Origin: Lichenostomus cassidix
Taxonomy: Eukaryota > Chordata > Aves > Passeriformes > Meliphagidae
Length of the DNA stretch: 64,000 bases
Direction of reading: 5' to 3'
Assembly: GCA_008360975.2 (NCBI GenBank)
Contig: CM039183.1
Coordinates: 43,391,850 to 43,455,849 of the forward strand
Shown one piece after another: positions 53,543 through 64,000 of this stretch (positions within the stretch are counted from its first letter, which is position 1; the number at the start of each line of letters is the position of its first letter). Under the pieces are notes generated by a model. It had not been told where the DNA came from and searched no databases. It was given only the letters and a program-made list of their open reading frames with translations. Made by a program: the position numbers and the translations under genes.

Positions 53543-56500
53543 CTGGGAAAAAAACCAGAGATACAAAACCTTAGAGAAAAACAAATGCAAATCCACAATA
53601 AAATCTGAAAAAGACACATACAAGAGATGTTAAGATTTATAGCTACACTAGGGAAACAAGCCATAATGAGATTAGGAGTGAAAGAATGCTATGCTTTGGG
53701 GAGATGAGGGTCACCACATCCCTTGTGTCAACTTGACATTCACATCAAAGAAAGATCAAGATATCAGGACAGAGTGAAAGAGGCAACATTAATCAGCTGG
53801 GCTGTTCCTGAAATAAACTGGCCACATGGTCACGGACATTAGAATGAAGAGAGAGTGAGTAAATAGAGAAGTACAATTTGTGGCGATAAAGTCCAAAATG
53901 CTACAGAACATCATCCTCAGATACCAACCATTAAAAAAACACAGGAATGATCCATGAAAAAAAACAAAGAAATAAATTGGTCGGGAAGTGTTAACATTAA
54001 AGAGTAAAATGAAAGAGAAGTCAGTGCCAGAAGCAGTGGCTCAGAGAGGAAAGGCATCCATCCAGAAAACCATTTGAAACAGACATATGACAAGAAAGAA
54101 ATGACACCAAGGTTCTGAATATTATGGATATAAGCATGTACTCAGAGTACACAATGTTGTTTAGTTTTACACTGCCTACCAAAATGGAACTGTGAATTAA
54201 CTACTAATAAAACTATAACTGATTTCTTAATTATGATATTTGAATGTATTTTTAAGCTCTGAGCCAAAACTTCCACTAAATTGCTTTTTTATTGCATATA
54301 TTGAGTAATTTCAAGAGAAACTATCCTAAGAGATTTTTTAGTCCTAAACTAAAAATAGTACAATTCCTGTTATTTCAGCCATGTTGTAATAAAAAACAGT
54401 GAATGCTCCTCCTGTTATTTGTTAAGAACAACATAACTGCATAATGATACTGCTTCACAAAAAAAAATTATATTTCAAGGCTATCAGCTTCCTCTCTTCC
54501 TCTTTTCAACAGCATATCTGAAAAACTTAATATTCAACAGAGCAGAAAGGCCAGCTCAGTCCAGTCATTCTACCACCTGCTGTTTTCTGAACATTCCATT
54601 TTGAGAAACATTAAGGACATCTGGAAGATCATAATATTTCTGTAGTTTAAACTTAGTATGTGAATAAGACCCTGGCCATGAATATAGCATCTGATTTAGA
54701 AGATGATATATTAGCATTTTTGAGGTCAGATGATAATCTTAATCATACATGAGTCCTTTCACAAAGGACAGAGCAGGTCCCTTCTGCCCCTCATATTCTG
54801 GTTTCACGTGGCAATTACAACTGCTTTTATGAAAAAGAAATTAGGTGGCTTTTAATTTTTTACTAAACAGAAATCTAAGCACTAACCAGCTCTTCACTAC
54901 CTAAATCAGTCGGCAGCTTATAAATGAGAGATGCTACCGAGTTCATTGATACAGTAAGGTGTTACACAGATGTAAAAACTTGAGAATCATCTGGATTACC
55001 TCCTGGGCACTGAGCAAAGGCTGTGGTGATTCCATAGAGGCGGGAGCGCTTGTGAGGCTGGAAGTTATCATTTTCTAATGAAATCATGCGATCCACTGCT
55101 ACAACAGCATCCCTGCCATATGCAGAAGAAAATTTACAGAAGTGAGATGAAGGGGAAAGTCCAGGGGAAAACAAAACAGCACAACAAAAAAATAAACCAA
55201 CCAGTCAAAAAATCAAAACAAAACCAAAAGTGGAGAAAATCTGAAGTTGCTTCTTTTTTACAATTATTAAGAGATACCAGAAGTAAAAATCTCCAAGACA
55301 TCACCTTTCTTGGACAAACTTAGCATGTTATGACCTTCACTTTAAGCAGCTAAGAAATGTATCAGGGAAACATCTTAGTAATTTTGAAGGTATTTCCAAC
55401 AAGGACAGTGTCCCTCTACAGGAGGGATGCATGTGTCAGCAGTTTGGACACATTTTTCACATTCTGCCCCTCTGACAAGTGTTGTGGTATAGCTGACATT
55501 GCAGCTGTTAAGCATAACAATTATGGACAATGTTGTATTTCAGGTGGAGACCGATCTCCAGAAGGAACAGAGCTAGTCATAGGCAATCCTTCCTTCCTAA
55601 GTATAAAAGGGCAGTCAAGTGACAGACCTGTAGCACACTGTTCCCCAAGCCTGTTCTAGAATAGCACTTCCCACCTGTTAGTTTCTAAATTGGAAATCCT
55701 CACAGTGAGCAATAGCTACTCCTGCTGCAATTGACAGAGGTATTTGGGTAGGAGTTTGCTGATAGAGCATATACAACCATTTAAATAAAGGAAAAATATT
55801 TATTTTAAAATGCAGGGACTGGATTTTTTTCCAGAAGGTAAAGTAAACCTCAAGTCTTGTTCATATGACAATGTTTTAGAGCATTTGGAATAAAGAAAGT
55901 GTCACCAAGATAGTGAACACCAGTTTTCCTTATTTTTGATTGAACATTCATATAATATAGGGCATAGAAAGCCCAGAGTGATGAATGTCTGCCCTCTACA
56001 ATGCAGCAGCTATAAGAGAAACAAGTTACTGCCCACTCCTTTCCCAAAAACGTTCAGTGTAAAAAGCATTTTCTTCAAGAACAAATCACTATGCTAAAAA
56101 ATGAAAACTCAGTTAACTGGCAGCATCAATAGGTCAACTCTACAGATCCACTCCACCCTGCATCAGCTATTGCCAGGAAAGCAACAAAAAAGGAATGTGT
56201 GAGAGGTCAGGCATGAGAAATGCAGTATATACTTCAGTTTCTACCAGAGAGAAAAAAAAATATTAAAGCACTCCATAATTTCTTTAGCAGATAATGTACC
56301 TTCTCCAGTCTGTATAGTATAAATTCTTCCCATAGCTTGTAACACCAAAAGGATACTGAATCCCTTCAACAATCTTTCGTCGACCAAGCTGATTAGGGTT
56401 CATGCATTCCAGCCTCTTGGTACCTGGGTGTAGGGAAACAATTAAGTCTTTGAATCAGAACAAAAGAGCTCTCATCATGGATGAAAGACAAGCACAAGTG

Positions 56501-59500
56501 TGTAAGAATGAACAGAGTAGAAAATCTTTCAGTGTGCTGCTTAATCAAAGCCTTCCTCCATGTCACATCTATGCATGTGCCAAAAATGGAATGGATAAGT
56601 ACTTCAGTGCTAATGCTACCATACACACCACTGAAGTTAGAGAAACACAGATGTCCCATGCATCCATGGCCCGTGCTCACAAGGTCGGATTCCTGCTATG
56701 GATCTCTCCATTCTGGAGAGATACTTCAGCTGTTAACTAGTTCCACCTCCTCTGGAAGGCATTTTTGCAAAGTGTGTTTGGTGAGCATGTTCCTGAAATG
56801 TTTGCTGGGTTGGGCCATGAAGGTGAGACTTGAGGAAGAACATCTAACTCATAGATGCATGAGTGTGAAAAGGTCTAACTGCAAAACTACTACAGGCTGG
56901 GAGCACTGCTAATGAATATAAACACCTGTAGGTTTCTCCTGAGTAATGGATTTTAGAATTAGACAAAAAAGGAAAAGATGCAAATGTGAGAACAAGAAAG
57001 GAAGAGAGAGAATGTAACTAGCGATATCGGAAGGAGATACATTTGAAGGTTGGAGAAAGAGTCTTACAGTGAAAAAGAGAGATTGACCATTTTAGTTTAT
57101 CCAAAACTTGAAAGGTGACTTGAAGTGTGAAAGCACCTCCACAGGAAGACATCTCTGCCAGAGTCTACAGGGTGAAAGACAGCGAGATGCCGAAAGAGGT
57201 AAAAATTAAATGAGAATTAAAAGCACACTTCCCCCCCACCCACTGGTAAGGCACTCTCACAAAACTAACTATGGGTTTGTGGCAGAACTTTCATCTCTTG
57301 ATCTTTTAGGTGCATTGCTTTTTCAAGACTTGCTTCAGTCAAATATAAGCCAGACTTTGCCTCGGGTTACAGGCCTTAGAACAATAGTGCCAAGATGACA
57401 TTCTGTAAGGCAGATTAGATAAATCTGTGGTATTTCTCTAGTCTTAAACAAACAACTTCTACAAATCCCTAAACCCTACATAAAAAAATAGCCACATACA
57501 AGACACACAGATATAAACCTGCTGCATTCCTAGAAAGTGTGGGATCAGAATTGAAATCCAGCTTGCACACAGTTGCATGTGAATGTGGTGGGTTTTTGGG
57601 TTTTTGTGTTTTGTTGTGTTTGGGTGTTGTTGGGTGTGGTTGGGTGGGTGGTGGTGGGGGGGTTTGTGTTGGGTGTTTTGGTTTTTGTGTGTTGTTTTTT
57701 TGTGGTGGTGTTTTTTGTTGTGTGTGTGTGTAGCAATGAATAAATCATTAAAGCGAAAAGATATGGCTGTGCATAATTTCAGGATTGGACACACTTACAT
57801 TACTGCTATTATGAAGAAACATTTTAGCCCCTCTTTACCTGCATCTACCCAACAGAGCATTGAGGAATAAGGATCAAATGTCAGTCCATTTGGTAACCCA
57901 AGATCGTCTTTGACAAGAATTCTTCTGTTTGTGCCATCCATGTATGAAGTTTCTATTTTAGGAGCTTCTCTGTTCCAGTCAGTCCAATACAAGTTTCTTA
58001 GGAAGAAGAAAAAGGCAAGAGTTACGGCAAGGACTGATCTGAAAAGATTGTTGTAATTAAGAAAATGCTAAGAACACAAAAAGAACACACAGCTCATAAA
58101 TCATTTAAATAAATAAGAAGCACTCTATTGCACTTCGATATGGAAGTAAAAAAAATGTAGTAAACATCTAGCAAATATACTTCCATTAAAAACAAAAGGA
58201 GGAAGCACAGGCATGAGAAGAAATGTTTTCTCTACATTGTTAAGCTTATGATCAAGATGCCAGCCAAAAAGACCTACATTGCAACAGTTCTGAGGGCCAT
58301 TCAACATGTACATCTACATTTTGAGTTCTTCATATCACTTCCCATCATGTCTGGTCAGGCTAAAGTAAGAGCATTTGGCATACATTTGGGATCCATTCAA
58401 AACTATATTTTTCTTTTCAGTGTACCAAGTAAGCAACACACAATGGAATCAGAGTGGTTTATCCTCAGGGGAGACCCCCAGAGACGGCCATCGACTCTCT
58501 GATGTTTTACTATTAATAGCCATTTTTTAGTGGCAGGGATTTTTTCTATGGATGTACATTCTGTGCCTGAGAATTTGCATGGCCCCTCAATGGCACCTTT
58601 GTTGTTTACTCCTTAACACACATACAATTTACTCTAAGACAGAAGCCCATGATGCTTGACCTGAACTCAGTGCCCTACTCCAGTAGGGTCCTGCATGGAA
58701 CACAGGTCTCTCCTCAATCTGTTAAATAAACAGATAAATAAAATGGAGCTTTGCACATATCTCTTGACAACACATCCATACCCTCTCACAGGATCCACGA
58801 CAATTGCTCTGGGGTTCACCAAACCAGTGTCAAAAAGGATGCGACGCTGGCGCCCATCCAGCCTGGCCACTTCTATTCTATCCAGTTGAGAGTCAGTCCA
58901 GAAGATGTTGCGACCTAGATGATCTACAGCTATCCCTTCAGGGCTTCCCAAGTCTGCAGGAGAACAGAAAAAGACATTCCTAGGCATTATATTTATTCCC
59001 AATACAGTGTCAGCCTCATAAGGATAACCTTTAACGGTGGTAAGTTTTCTTCAATGTTCTCACTTTGGTCCAAGGAAAGCTACTTCATATCACTTTGAGG
59101 TAAAATGCATTTTACCTCAGAGTTTAAATACACCAAACTTTCACAAAGACATAGAATGAAAAGTTCCATACAGAACAAACTTGCCACACATAGAAACACA
59201 ATTTGAAGGGGCAGACGTAGAAAGAGTTGATAACAGAGAAATGAACAGCAGAATCTTATTCTGACCCTCCTTAGAAGGCCATAAACTGGATTTTATAACC
59301 CTTAATATTTCTTCTTCTTTAATAGTAGCATACATGGAACCCCTCTAAAAGCTGAATTTATGCTAAGTTTACCCAATGCAACAATTAAACAAAATCGAAC
59401 TCTATACACTAGAGGCAATGACACTAACTAACTGATGCAATCTAGATCTGGTTCTTTGTTTTTGCAGAGCAATTCTTTTTGGAACACAATTTAGTGCTGT

Positions 59501-62343
59501 ATGCACACAGTTTTTCTTGGGCATTTAGTTGTTCCAAAAGCAACAGGAAATAGCAGATAATGACCTTACTGCTTTAGAGTTACTGATTTTTAACTTGGGT
59601 GTAGGATGCAGAAAAGATTTATAAAGTTTAATTCAGCCACTATGAGAAACTGCTCTGTTTTTGTCAAGGCTCATACATCCATTGAAAAAGAGCAGGCAGG
59701 CCGTGTGGAATGTAAGGCAAGTAAAATAAAAGAATTAAAGACAAGTTAAAAAAAAAAAAATTCAATTTCAGTTCCAAAAGGAAAGGAAAGAATTGTACAT
59801 GGTCACTCAAAAAACAGAAGAAGTAACCCTTTATACCAGCCAGCTGTTGAAAAAAAAAACACCTTTTAATGCTGATCCACACACCTGTGGAATGTGGCCC
59901 GTTAGTCTCCTTTTAATTCTTAAGTTTATTTACTGACAGCCATTAAACAAACAGTATGTGACACAAGCAACCTTTCTGGAGAAAAGGCATTTGTCCCAGA
60001 ACATTGGGTAGGGCTCTCTAGAATTTGCTACTGTGACTTTGCCATGAATAACAGCAGTTGCACAATACCAAAAGCATCCTCTGCTCTCCCACTCAAGTGG
60101 ATTACATCCACCACTTAATCTGCACACATGACATTTTAGATTTATATTAATTGCTGAAGAGGTGGAAAGGAACAAACAAGATGTATCTCATTGTTTCTGA
60201 CTCACATCTCATGGCTGGAGGGGAGGAGTGGTAAGCAAGAAAGTAAATGTCAATCAGGCATTTCTTTACTCCTCCCGAAGGCTCTTGGGCATATTTTGAC
60301 TCAGTTATATCGACTTCACGTTACTGTCTTTATTTCTCTAAGTGCCTCTTTGGAGCTAAACTTGTCACCTGCAAGAAACCACTTCACATATACTTCAGAC
60401 CCTCAAATGTTCCTACTTCTTTTCTTGCTAATGGCAGAGGCTGCAAAAGGTGGCCTCATTTTGAGGTGGTGGTGGCAACAGTCCCCAGTCTCTGGGATTA
60501 GAAACTTACTGACCAAATGGTAGTGAAGGAGCTCCCAGACTGTTTTAGGAAACAGAAGACAGTAGTAGGCAAAAGATTTGCTGTCATTGATTCCCAGGAG
60601 CCCCTGTTCCCTGACTAGTTTCCTTGTTTCAATTTCCTTATGTCAGCTATATGTTAGGAGATTTATAGCAGTCTAAAGTAAATGTCTCTTTTGTGTGGTT
60701 GATAATGAGCCAGAAAGAACTATTCCCCATGGAGAAAGTGGTAAGGGAATATTTAAGGGCTTCATTTATTGCCACTCTTTCCAGAGACACAAATATGTTG
60801 CTGCTGTATTGTCATCAGGCCTGATGCAGTCCCAGGCTCTGTCCCTGAGGGCACATTTGTACAGACATGCACAGCTGATACAACTCTAAGGAATTACAAC
60901 AGAGGAAAGCTCTCCTGCCTAACCTGCCACACCACAGCTGCAGAGCTGAGAAAGCCTCCACAGCCTGTACAGCTGCAGGGATAAAGGAGACCTGGATGGG
61001 GCTCCACTATTAAAGTGTTTCTGCGAAGGACTACAACGTGGATCACAAGAGCTTTAAAAAAAACCCAACCAAAAATGTAGTGCATTCCACAAAAATACAC
61101 ATGAACTAAAGAAAGCAGCTGGAGCTCACAGGAGGAAGAAGGCAAAGATCAAAACAACACAAAAAAATTCTCAAGAGTCTTGTGAGGGGGAGGCATTTTC
61201 CTATTTAATGAAATTTTAAAGTTTCAGTTTTGGCCAGCATAGAAGATATCCATTTGAATGCTGAACATTAAATATTATTTTGGTCTGAATCCTTATTGAA
61301 ATACCCATTAACATACAGAAAGTAAAATGCAACATCTCTCTCAGCCTCTTCAGGAAAAGCATTCATATCCTATGCAAACAACAGAACAACAGAATTCATG
61401 AGATATCTTTATACATATCTGCTATTTTTTACAGCAGATAAAACCCAGGAGGTTTCCATGTGGCATTGAAGTATCTTGAATTACCTTAAGTAATCAACCA
61501 AGTTTATCTAAAAGCCTTCAAAAATATTTTTCCAACAGTTAATACATTGCAAGAATTTTAATGCCTACACACACTCTCATTAGACAGACATTCATATCCA
61601 TATAAAATTTTTAGCAATAGTATTTTCCCCCATTTTTTAAAGTGCAGATTCTGAAAAAAATTCATTAATAGTGCAAAGCAGAAATCTTTTCCCTGCAGAG
61701 TTTCTAAGTTGCACAGGCACGTGCTTGCACTACAGGTTAGAGTCCCTTTCAGATTAAATATGTTGGGTTGAAAAAAGAAGTTGTACAAAATACCTCAGCC
61801 ATCAAGTGGTACAGAAATACAAACTGCATAACTGCTGGAATGGTTAGGGATGGCCTTAAGCTCTCCCTTTTTCCTTCCTAGGACAATGGTAGGGTCCAAG
61901 CCACCCCCGTCTGTCTGCCAAGGAAAAGAGAGCAGGAGTTCTCTTCAACCTCCATGCTCACCAGTCCTTTCTCAGTAGACAAGCAGCTGTCAGGCATAGA
62001 TCAGGAGAGAAAAAAATGCTACATATAACCAAATCTCACCTATCCAGCACCTACCTTGCTTGCCAGAACAAAACACAGATACCCTCAGATGGCATTTCAT
62101 ATTAACATATAAACACAACTCTTAGCTCAGCTCAGGCAACATCTAGGAAGTACGTATTACTAATTCAAATTCAAGTCTCTAACACCAATCCTAGGGAGAA
62201 GCAAGAGAAAGAATACCTGTTTTGATCAGGGTTGTTGGCTCCCCACCATGTAGGCTGGCCCTGCTGATCGAAGGGCCACTGATGTCTGTCCAATAAACCA
62301 TCTTGTCCACACAGTCATAAGCAACTCCAATAACAACTTTTTC
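53421..62343 (-). CDS. NID1: Nidogen-1 (entactin), C-terminal six exons joined, partial
   Basis: Nidogen-1 is a secreted basement-membrane glycoprotein that links laminin and collagen IV networks. The six exons here join to 816 bases: 271 residues and a TGA stop at 53421-53423, continuing a protein whose 5' exons lie beyond the window. They encode successive YWTD (LDL-receptor class B) blades of the G3 beta-propeller, with motifs VYWTD, IFWTD, LYWTDWN, LCWVDAG and LYYTDWR, then a C-terminal EGF-like module with six cysteines. In the family the propeller binds the laminin gamma-1 short arm. All junctions obey AG/GT and phases match (1,2,1,2,1). NID1 is preferred over NID2 because of [24 protein letters not shown] and the ending [14 protein letters not shown]. 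No frameshift or stop is seen, so the gene looks intact here. Confidence 0.95.
53543..54999 (-). other. NID1: NID1 intron (last)
   Basis: This 1457-base intron starts GTAATCC (minus strand, from 54999) and ends TTTTTTTCCCAG. No repeat family or RNA gene is recognised within it. Confidence 0.9.
55000..55112 (-). CDS. NID1: NID1 coding exon: end of beta-propeller
   Basis: The 113-base exon enters after ATATGGCAG and leaves at CCAGGAG|GTAATC. It encodes [18 protein letters not shown] and then [19 protein letters not shown], the last propeller strand region and the linker into the EGF module. The [14 protein letters not shown] segment is diagnostic for nidogen-1. Entry phase is 2 and exit phase 1, matching both neighbours. 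Confidence 0.95.
55113..56299 (-). other. NID1: NID1 intron
   Basis: This 1187-base intron begins GTACATTATC and ends TGCATATGGCAG on the minus strand. On the plus strand an A-rich patch (about 55168-55233: AACAAAACAGCACAAC and similar) gives a T-rich stretch in the transcript some 60 bases before the acceptor. Nothing else is recognised. Confidence 0.88.
56300..56423 (-). CDS. NID1: NID1 coding exon: propeller blade with LYYTDWR
   Basis: The 124-base exon enters after CCTACACCCAG and leaves at TGGAGAAG|GTACATT. It encodes [20 protein letters not shown], then [26 protein letters not shown] is a blade motif in which the usual W of YWTD is replaced by Y. The cysteine and the [13 protein letters not shown] stretch match the nidogen-1 propeller. 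Phases fit both neighbours. It has no ORF over 60 codons of its own and was found by continuing the splice chain. Confidence 0.95.
56424..57838 (-). other. NID1: NID1 intron containing a G/T-only tract
   Basis: This 1415-base intron starts GTAAAGAGG just after GATGCAG and ends CCTACACCCAG on the minus strand. Its most striking content is a 148-base stretch of only G and T on the plus strand (57584-57731), annotated separately. The rest shows nothing I recognise. Confidence 0.9.
57584..57731 (+). repeat. 148-base G/T-only tract with G-quadruplex pattern
   Basis: Not one A or C occurs on the plus strand across 148 bases, in irregular GGGTGTTGTT, GGTGG and GTTTTT units that end in a (TG) run. 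Five G-runs at 57622-57624, 57632-57634, 57642-57644, 57646-57648 and 57656-57662 have loops of 7, 7, 1 and 7 bases, fitting the G3+N1-7 quadruplex pattern. The NID1 transcript, from the minus strand, is therefore a pure C/A tract here, about 110-255 bases past the 5' splice site of the exon at 57839-57996. Confidence 0.95.
57839..57996 (-). CDS. NID1: NID1 coding exon: propeller blade with LYWTDWN
   Basis: The 158-base exon enters after TTCTTCCTAAG and leaves at GATGCAG|GTAAAG. It encodes [20 protein letters not shown], then [20 protein letters not shown] and [12 protein letters not shown], an almost unchanged nidogen-1 blade. The surface of such blades carries the laminin-binding residues in the family. 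Phases match the neighbouring exons. Confidence 0.97.
57997..58781 (-). other. NID1: NID1 intron
   Basis: This 785-base intron begins GTATGGATGTG and ends TTCTTCCTAAG on the minus strand. No repeat or RNA gene is recognised. Confidence 0.9.
58782..58953 (-). CDS. NID1: NID1 coding exon: propeller blade with IFWTD
   Basis: The 172-base exon enters after TTCTCCTGCAG and leaves at GTGAGAGG|GTATGG. It encodes [20 protein letters not shown], then [20 protein letters not shown] and [17 protein letters not shown]. The GIAVDH-x6-WTD and LDG-x-x-R-x-x-L pattern is the LDL-receptor class B repeat. Phases match both neighbours. Confidence 0.97.
58954..62216 (-). other. NID1: NID1 intron (3.3 kb)
   Basis: It begins GTATTC (minus strand, after ATCAAAACAG) and ends TTCTCCTGCAG. 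It holds a perfect 24-base palindrome at 59096-59119, an A13 run at 59748-59760 and a small hairpin (TATCTGCT / AGCAGATA, 9-base loop) at 61417-61440. No gene within the intron is supported. Confidence 0.9.
59096..59119. repeat. Perfect 24-base palindrome
   Basis: TGAGGTAAAATG followed by its exact reverse complement, with no spacer. Allowing one mismatched pair (59095/59120) extends it to 32 bases (59092-59123). It lies about 140 bases into the intron-side (minus strand upstream) flank of the exon at 58782-58953. Confidence 0.95.
62217..62343 (-). CDS. NID1: NID1 coding exon: first propeller blade in this window
   Basis: The 127-base exon enters in phase 0 after CATCCAACAG and leaves at ATCAAAACAG|GTATTC. 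It encodes [20 protein letters not shown], then [20 protein letters not shown] and KT. VYWTD is a canonical blade motif. It is the most 5' NID1 exon in the window. The preceding family domains (thyroglobulin type 1, EGF modules, G2, NIDO) are not seen up to 64000. Confidence 0.96.
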
Positions 62344-62892
62344 CTGTTGGATGACAAGCAAGTTAGATTAGCCTCAGATAAACTATAATTACTCAGCAGC
62401 AGTACTAGCTTATGGTTTTAAGTCTCAAGCCTGAAAGAACCAAAATTCTTGAGGAAAGGTGGGAGATTGGGAGGATAGGCTGAGAAAATCTTTGTGTGAC
62501 AGTCATTGTCAAATATGTTAGAAAAATACTTTTAGTAAAAAGTCCCTTTTAACTAGCAGATGCTGTTCAACACTATTTCAAAGAAACATCGGAGATACTA
62601 GTACTGAACAGTTTTTGTCTGACTTCTACAACTTCACCTGCATATCCATCTAAAGAAAGTTAATGTTGACATTTTACTGTGCTACCCCTTCATGTACTTT
62701 TTTCCTCTCATTCTTTCCCTTAAAGGGGCAATAGTGACTTCTATCAAATCTGACTTGCACTGACATCCAAGTCATGCATTATGACTGTGATTCAGCATTG
62801 CAACCTATGTAGCACTATTTGAGTCTAAAAAGTTCTGGCAAAGTAAGGTTTTAAAATAAAAGCTTAAACAAGTAGCACATAGATCATATTCT

Positions 62893-62954
62893 GGTGTTTA
62901 GATTGTTTTGCAAACCACAAAATTAATGTACACTGATGAATAGGTGCATCTGTT
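62893..62954 (+). repeat. Left arm of a 62-base inverted repeat
   Basis: It starts GGTGTTTAGATTGTTTTGCA and pairs without gaps with the reverse complement of 63199-63260; 57 of 62 positions match. Differences fall at arm positions 4, 22, 28, 51 and 54; four of the five are G/A transitions. Confidence 0.95.
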
Positions 62955-62991
62955 CATTCTGGTGGAATGAACATTCTGGTGGAAAGAATAT
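62955..62991 (+). repeat. 17-base tandem duplication beside the left arm
   Basis: CATTCTGGTGGAATGAA is followed directly by CATTCTGGTGGAAAGAA (16 of 17 identical), then a partial TATTCTC. It lies in the spacer of the inverted repeat, directly beside the left arm. Confidence 0.85.
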
Positions 62992-63198
62992 TCTCAGCAA
63001 CAAGAAACATTTACGTACAATTTTTCAGGCAGAAAAGATAGGACTAGAGTTTGAGTTTAGAGATCAAAATCCCTCCTCTAGGCAAATCAAAGAGATTTTC
63101 AGGGTAAAGCAATAGTTGTACATGGATTCCCAACTCTATCACTGATGCTGCTTTTGCAACAAAACTTCTTAGAATGATGTTCCAAACCCATGATTTAA

Positions 63199-63260
63199 AA
63201 CAGATGTACTTATTCATCAGTGTACATTAATTCTGTGGGTTGCAAAACAATCTAAATACC
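63199..63260 (-). repeat. Right arm of a 62-base inverted repeat
   Basis: This is the inverted partner of 62893-62954. The arms are separated by 244 bases. Beyond the inner ends only patchy similarity continues for perhaps 30-40 bases; beyond the outer ends it stops. Confidence 0.95.
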
Positions 63261-64000
63261 TCTAGTGTCACTTTGCAAATACACAACACAGACAACACAA
63301 AGTCAACAGTGCTAGCAGAGACAAAGTTTTATTTTAATTGAAAATTTCAAGGAAGAATTGCATCTTATCTCTTGGAAGTTCTTACCTGAAGATACTTCTA
63401 ATTCATTAATTTAAGCTAGATCAAGTAAATAATAAGACTAGGTGACAAGTATTCAGAATCATGTCTCTTTCAGCCTTATTACACCATTTTTTACACAGCA
63501 TTTTACGTTTTCCACATTATTGCAGCAGCACTTCACATAAGGGACAAAACCTTGCTTTTGCCCTTACATCACAGCAATTCATGGTACTATTTACTGAAGT
63601 GAATCTGTGTAATTTAGCCAGTATTTGATTTACTAAATACTTAGTGTAATATATATAAGTAAGAGGTCAGCATGCTACTTGATATTGCCATCTATTATAA
63701 ATAAAGTAACACTGGAATGAAAACAGAAATCCTAGGCCTCAGGCAAAACAAATGAATGTGATAAAACTGCCAGTGAAAAGGGCTGTCGTGATACAGGTGG
63801 TGGAAAAGAGAGGTTCTCAGCATCAGGGATTCATTTTCTAGGAAAAAAGATTCTCAAGACAGTAGTAAGAAGCTTGGGAAAAAGATCTACCACCCACTGG
63901 GGCTACACATGGTGAAGGAAGCAAAAAAAAAGAAGAAAGAAAAATATTTTTGCTGCAAGAAGTGCAGCAAACTGACTGAAAAAGCCAGGAATAGATTAAA

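Larger units (their letters stand above)
62344..64000 (-). other. NID1: NID1 intron, continuing past the window
   Basis: No exon is recognisable from 62344 to the window end; the acceptor CATCCAACAG ends this intron. It contains a strong inverted repeat (62893-63260) and a 17-base tandem duplication within its spacer. Confidence 0.8.

Noticed and set aside
57459..57870. Several frames across the G/T tract on both strands
   Set aside because: They are products of the G/T-only repeat, which contains few stop codons; the peptides are Gly/Val/Cys/Trp or Thr/His/Asn/Lys low-complexity sequence.
62893..63260. MicroRNA precursor interpretation of the inverted repeat
   Set aside because: The 244-base spacer is far longer than an animal microRNA loop; a long hairpin or transposon-end reading fits better.
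1..64000. CRISPR array, operon or other prokaryotic system
   Set aside because: Spliced exons, LINE/SINE/LTR relics and low gene density show vertebrate nuclear DNA; no regularly spaced direct repeats with unique spacers were seen.

Overview
The window looks like a bird nuclear genome. It is AT-rich, gene-poor vertebrate DNA with no primate or rodent type repeats. It carries a short CR1 LINE tail with the octamer 3' repeat, an older CR1 3' fragment, MIR-like SINE relics, and a decayed endogenous retrovirus whose pol fragment and LTR resemble a family common in avian genomes. The ERV assignment rests on remembered family features, not on a search.

The one gene I can support is on the minus strand at the right end: the last six coding exons of nidogen-1 (NID1, entactin), at 62217-62343, 58782-58953, 57839-57996, 56300-56423, 55000-55112 and 53421-53542. 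All twelve intron ends used have AG/GT signals. Exon lengths and phases close exactly: 816 coding bases, giving 271 residues plus a stop. Together they encode most of the YWTD beta-propeller (G3, the laminin-binding part) and the final EGF-like module of this basement-membrane linker protein. Earlier exons lie beyond position 64000. A 3' UTR of about 1.7 kb probably ends near an AATAAA at 51734-51739.

Layout: 1-5600 intergenic, nothing recognised; 5600-7493 endogenous retrovirus relic with one 3' LTR; 7494-51700 intergenic DNA with CR1, MIR and simple-repeat fragments and no convincing gene; 51734-64000 the 3' part of NID1.

The most unusual structures lie in NID1 introns: a 62-base inverted repeat at about 92% identity with a 244-base spacer (62893-63260); a 148-base tract of only G and T with a G-quadruplex pattern just downstream of a splice donor (57584-57731); and a perfect 24-base palindrome (59096-59119). 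I did not find evidence of a new protein-coding system.
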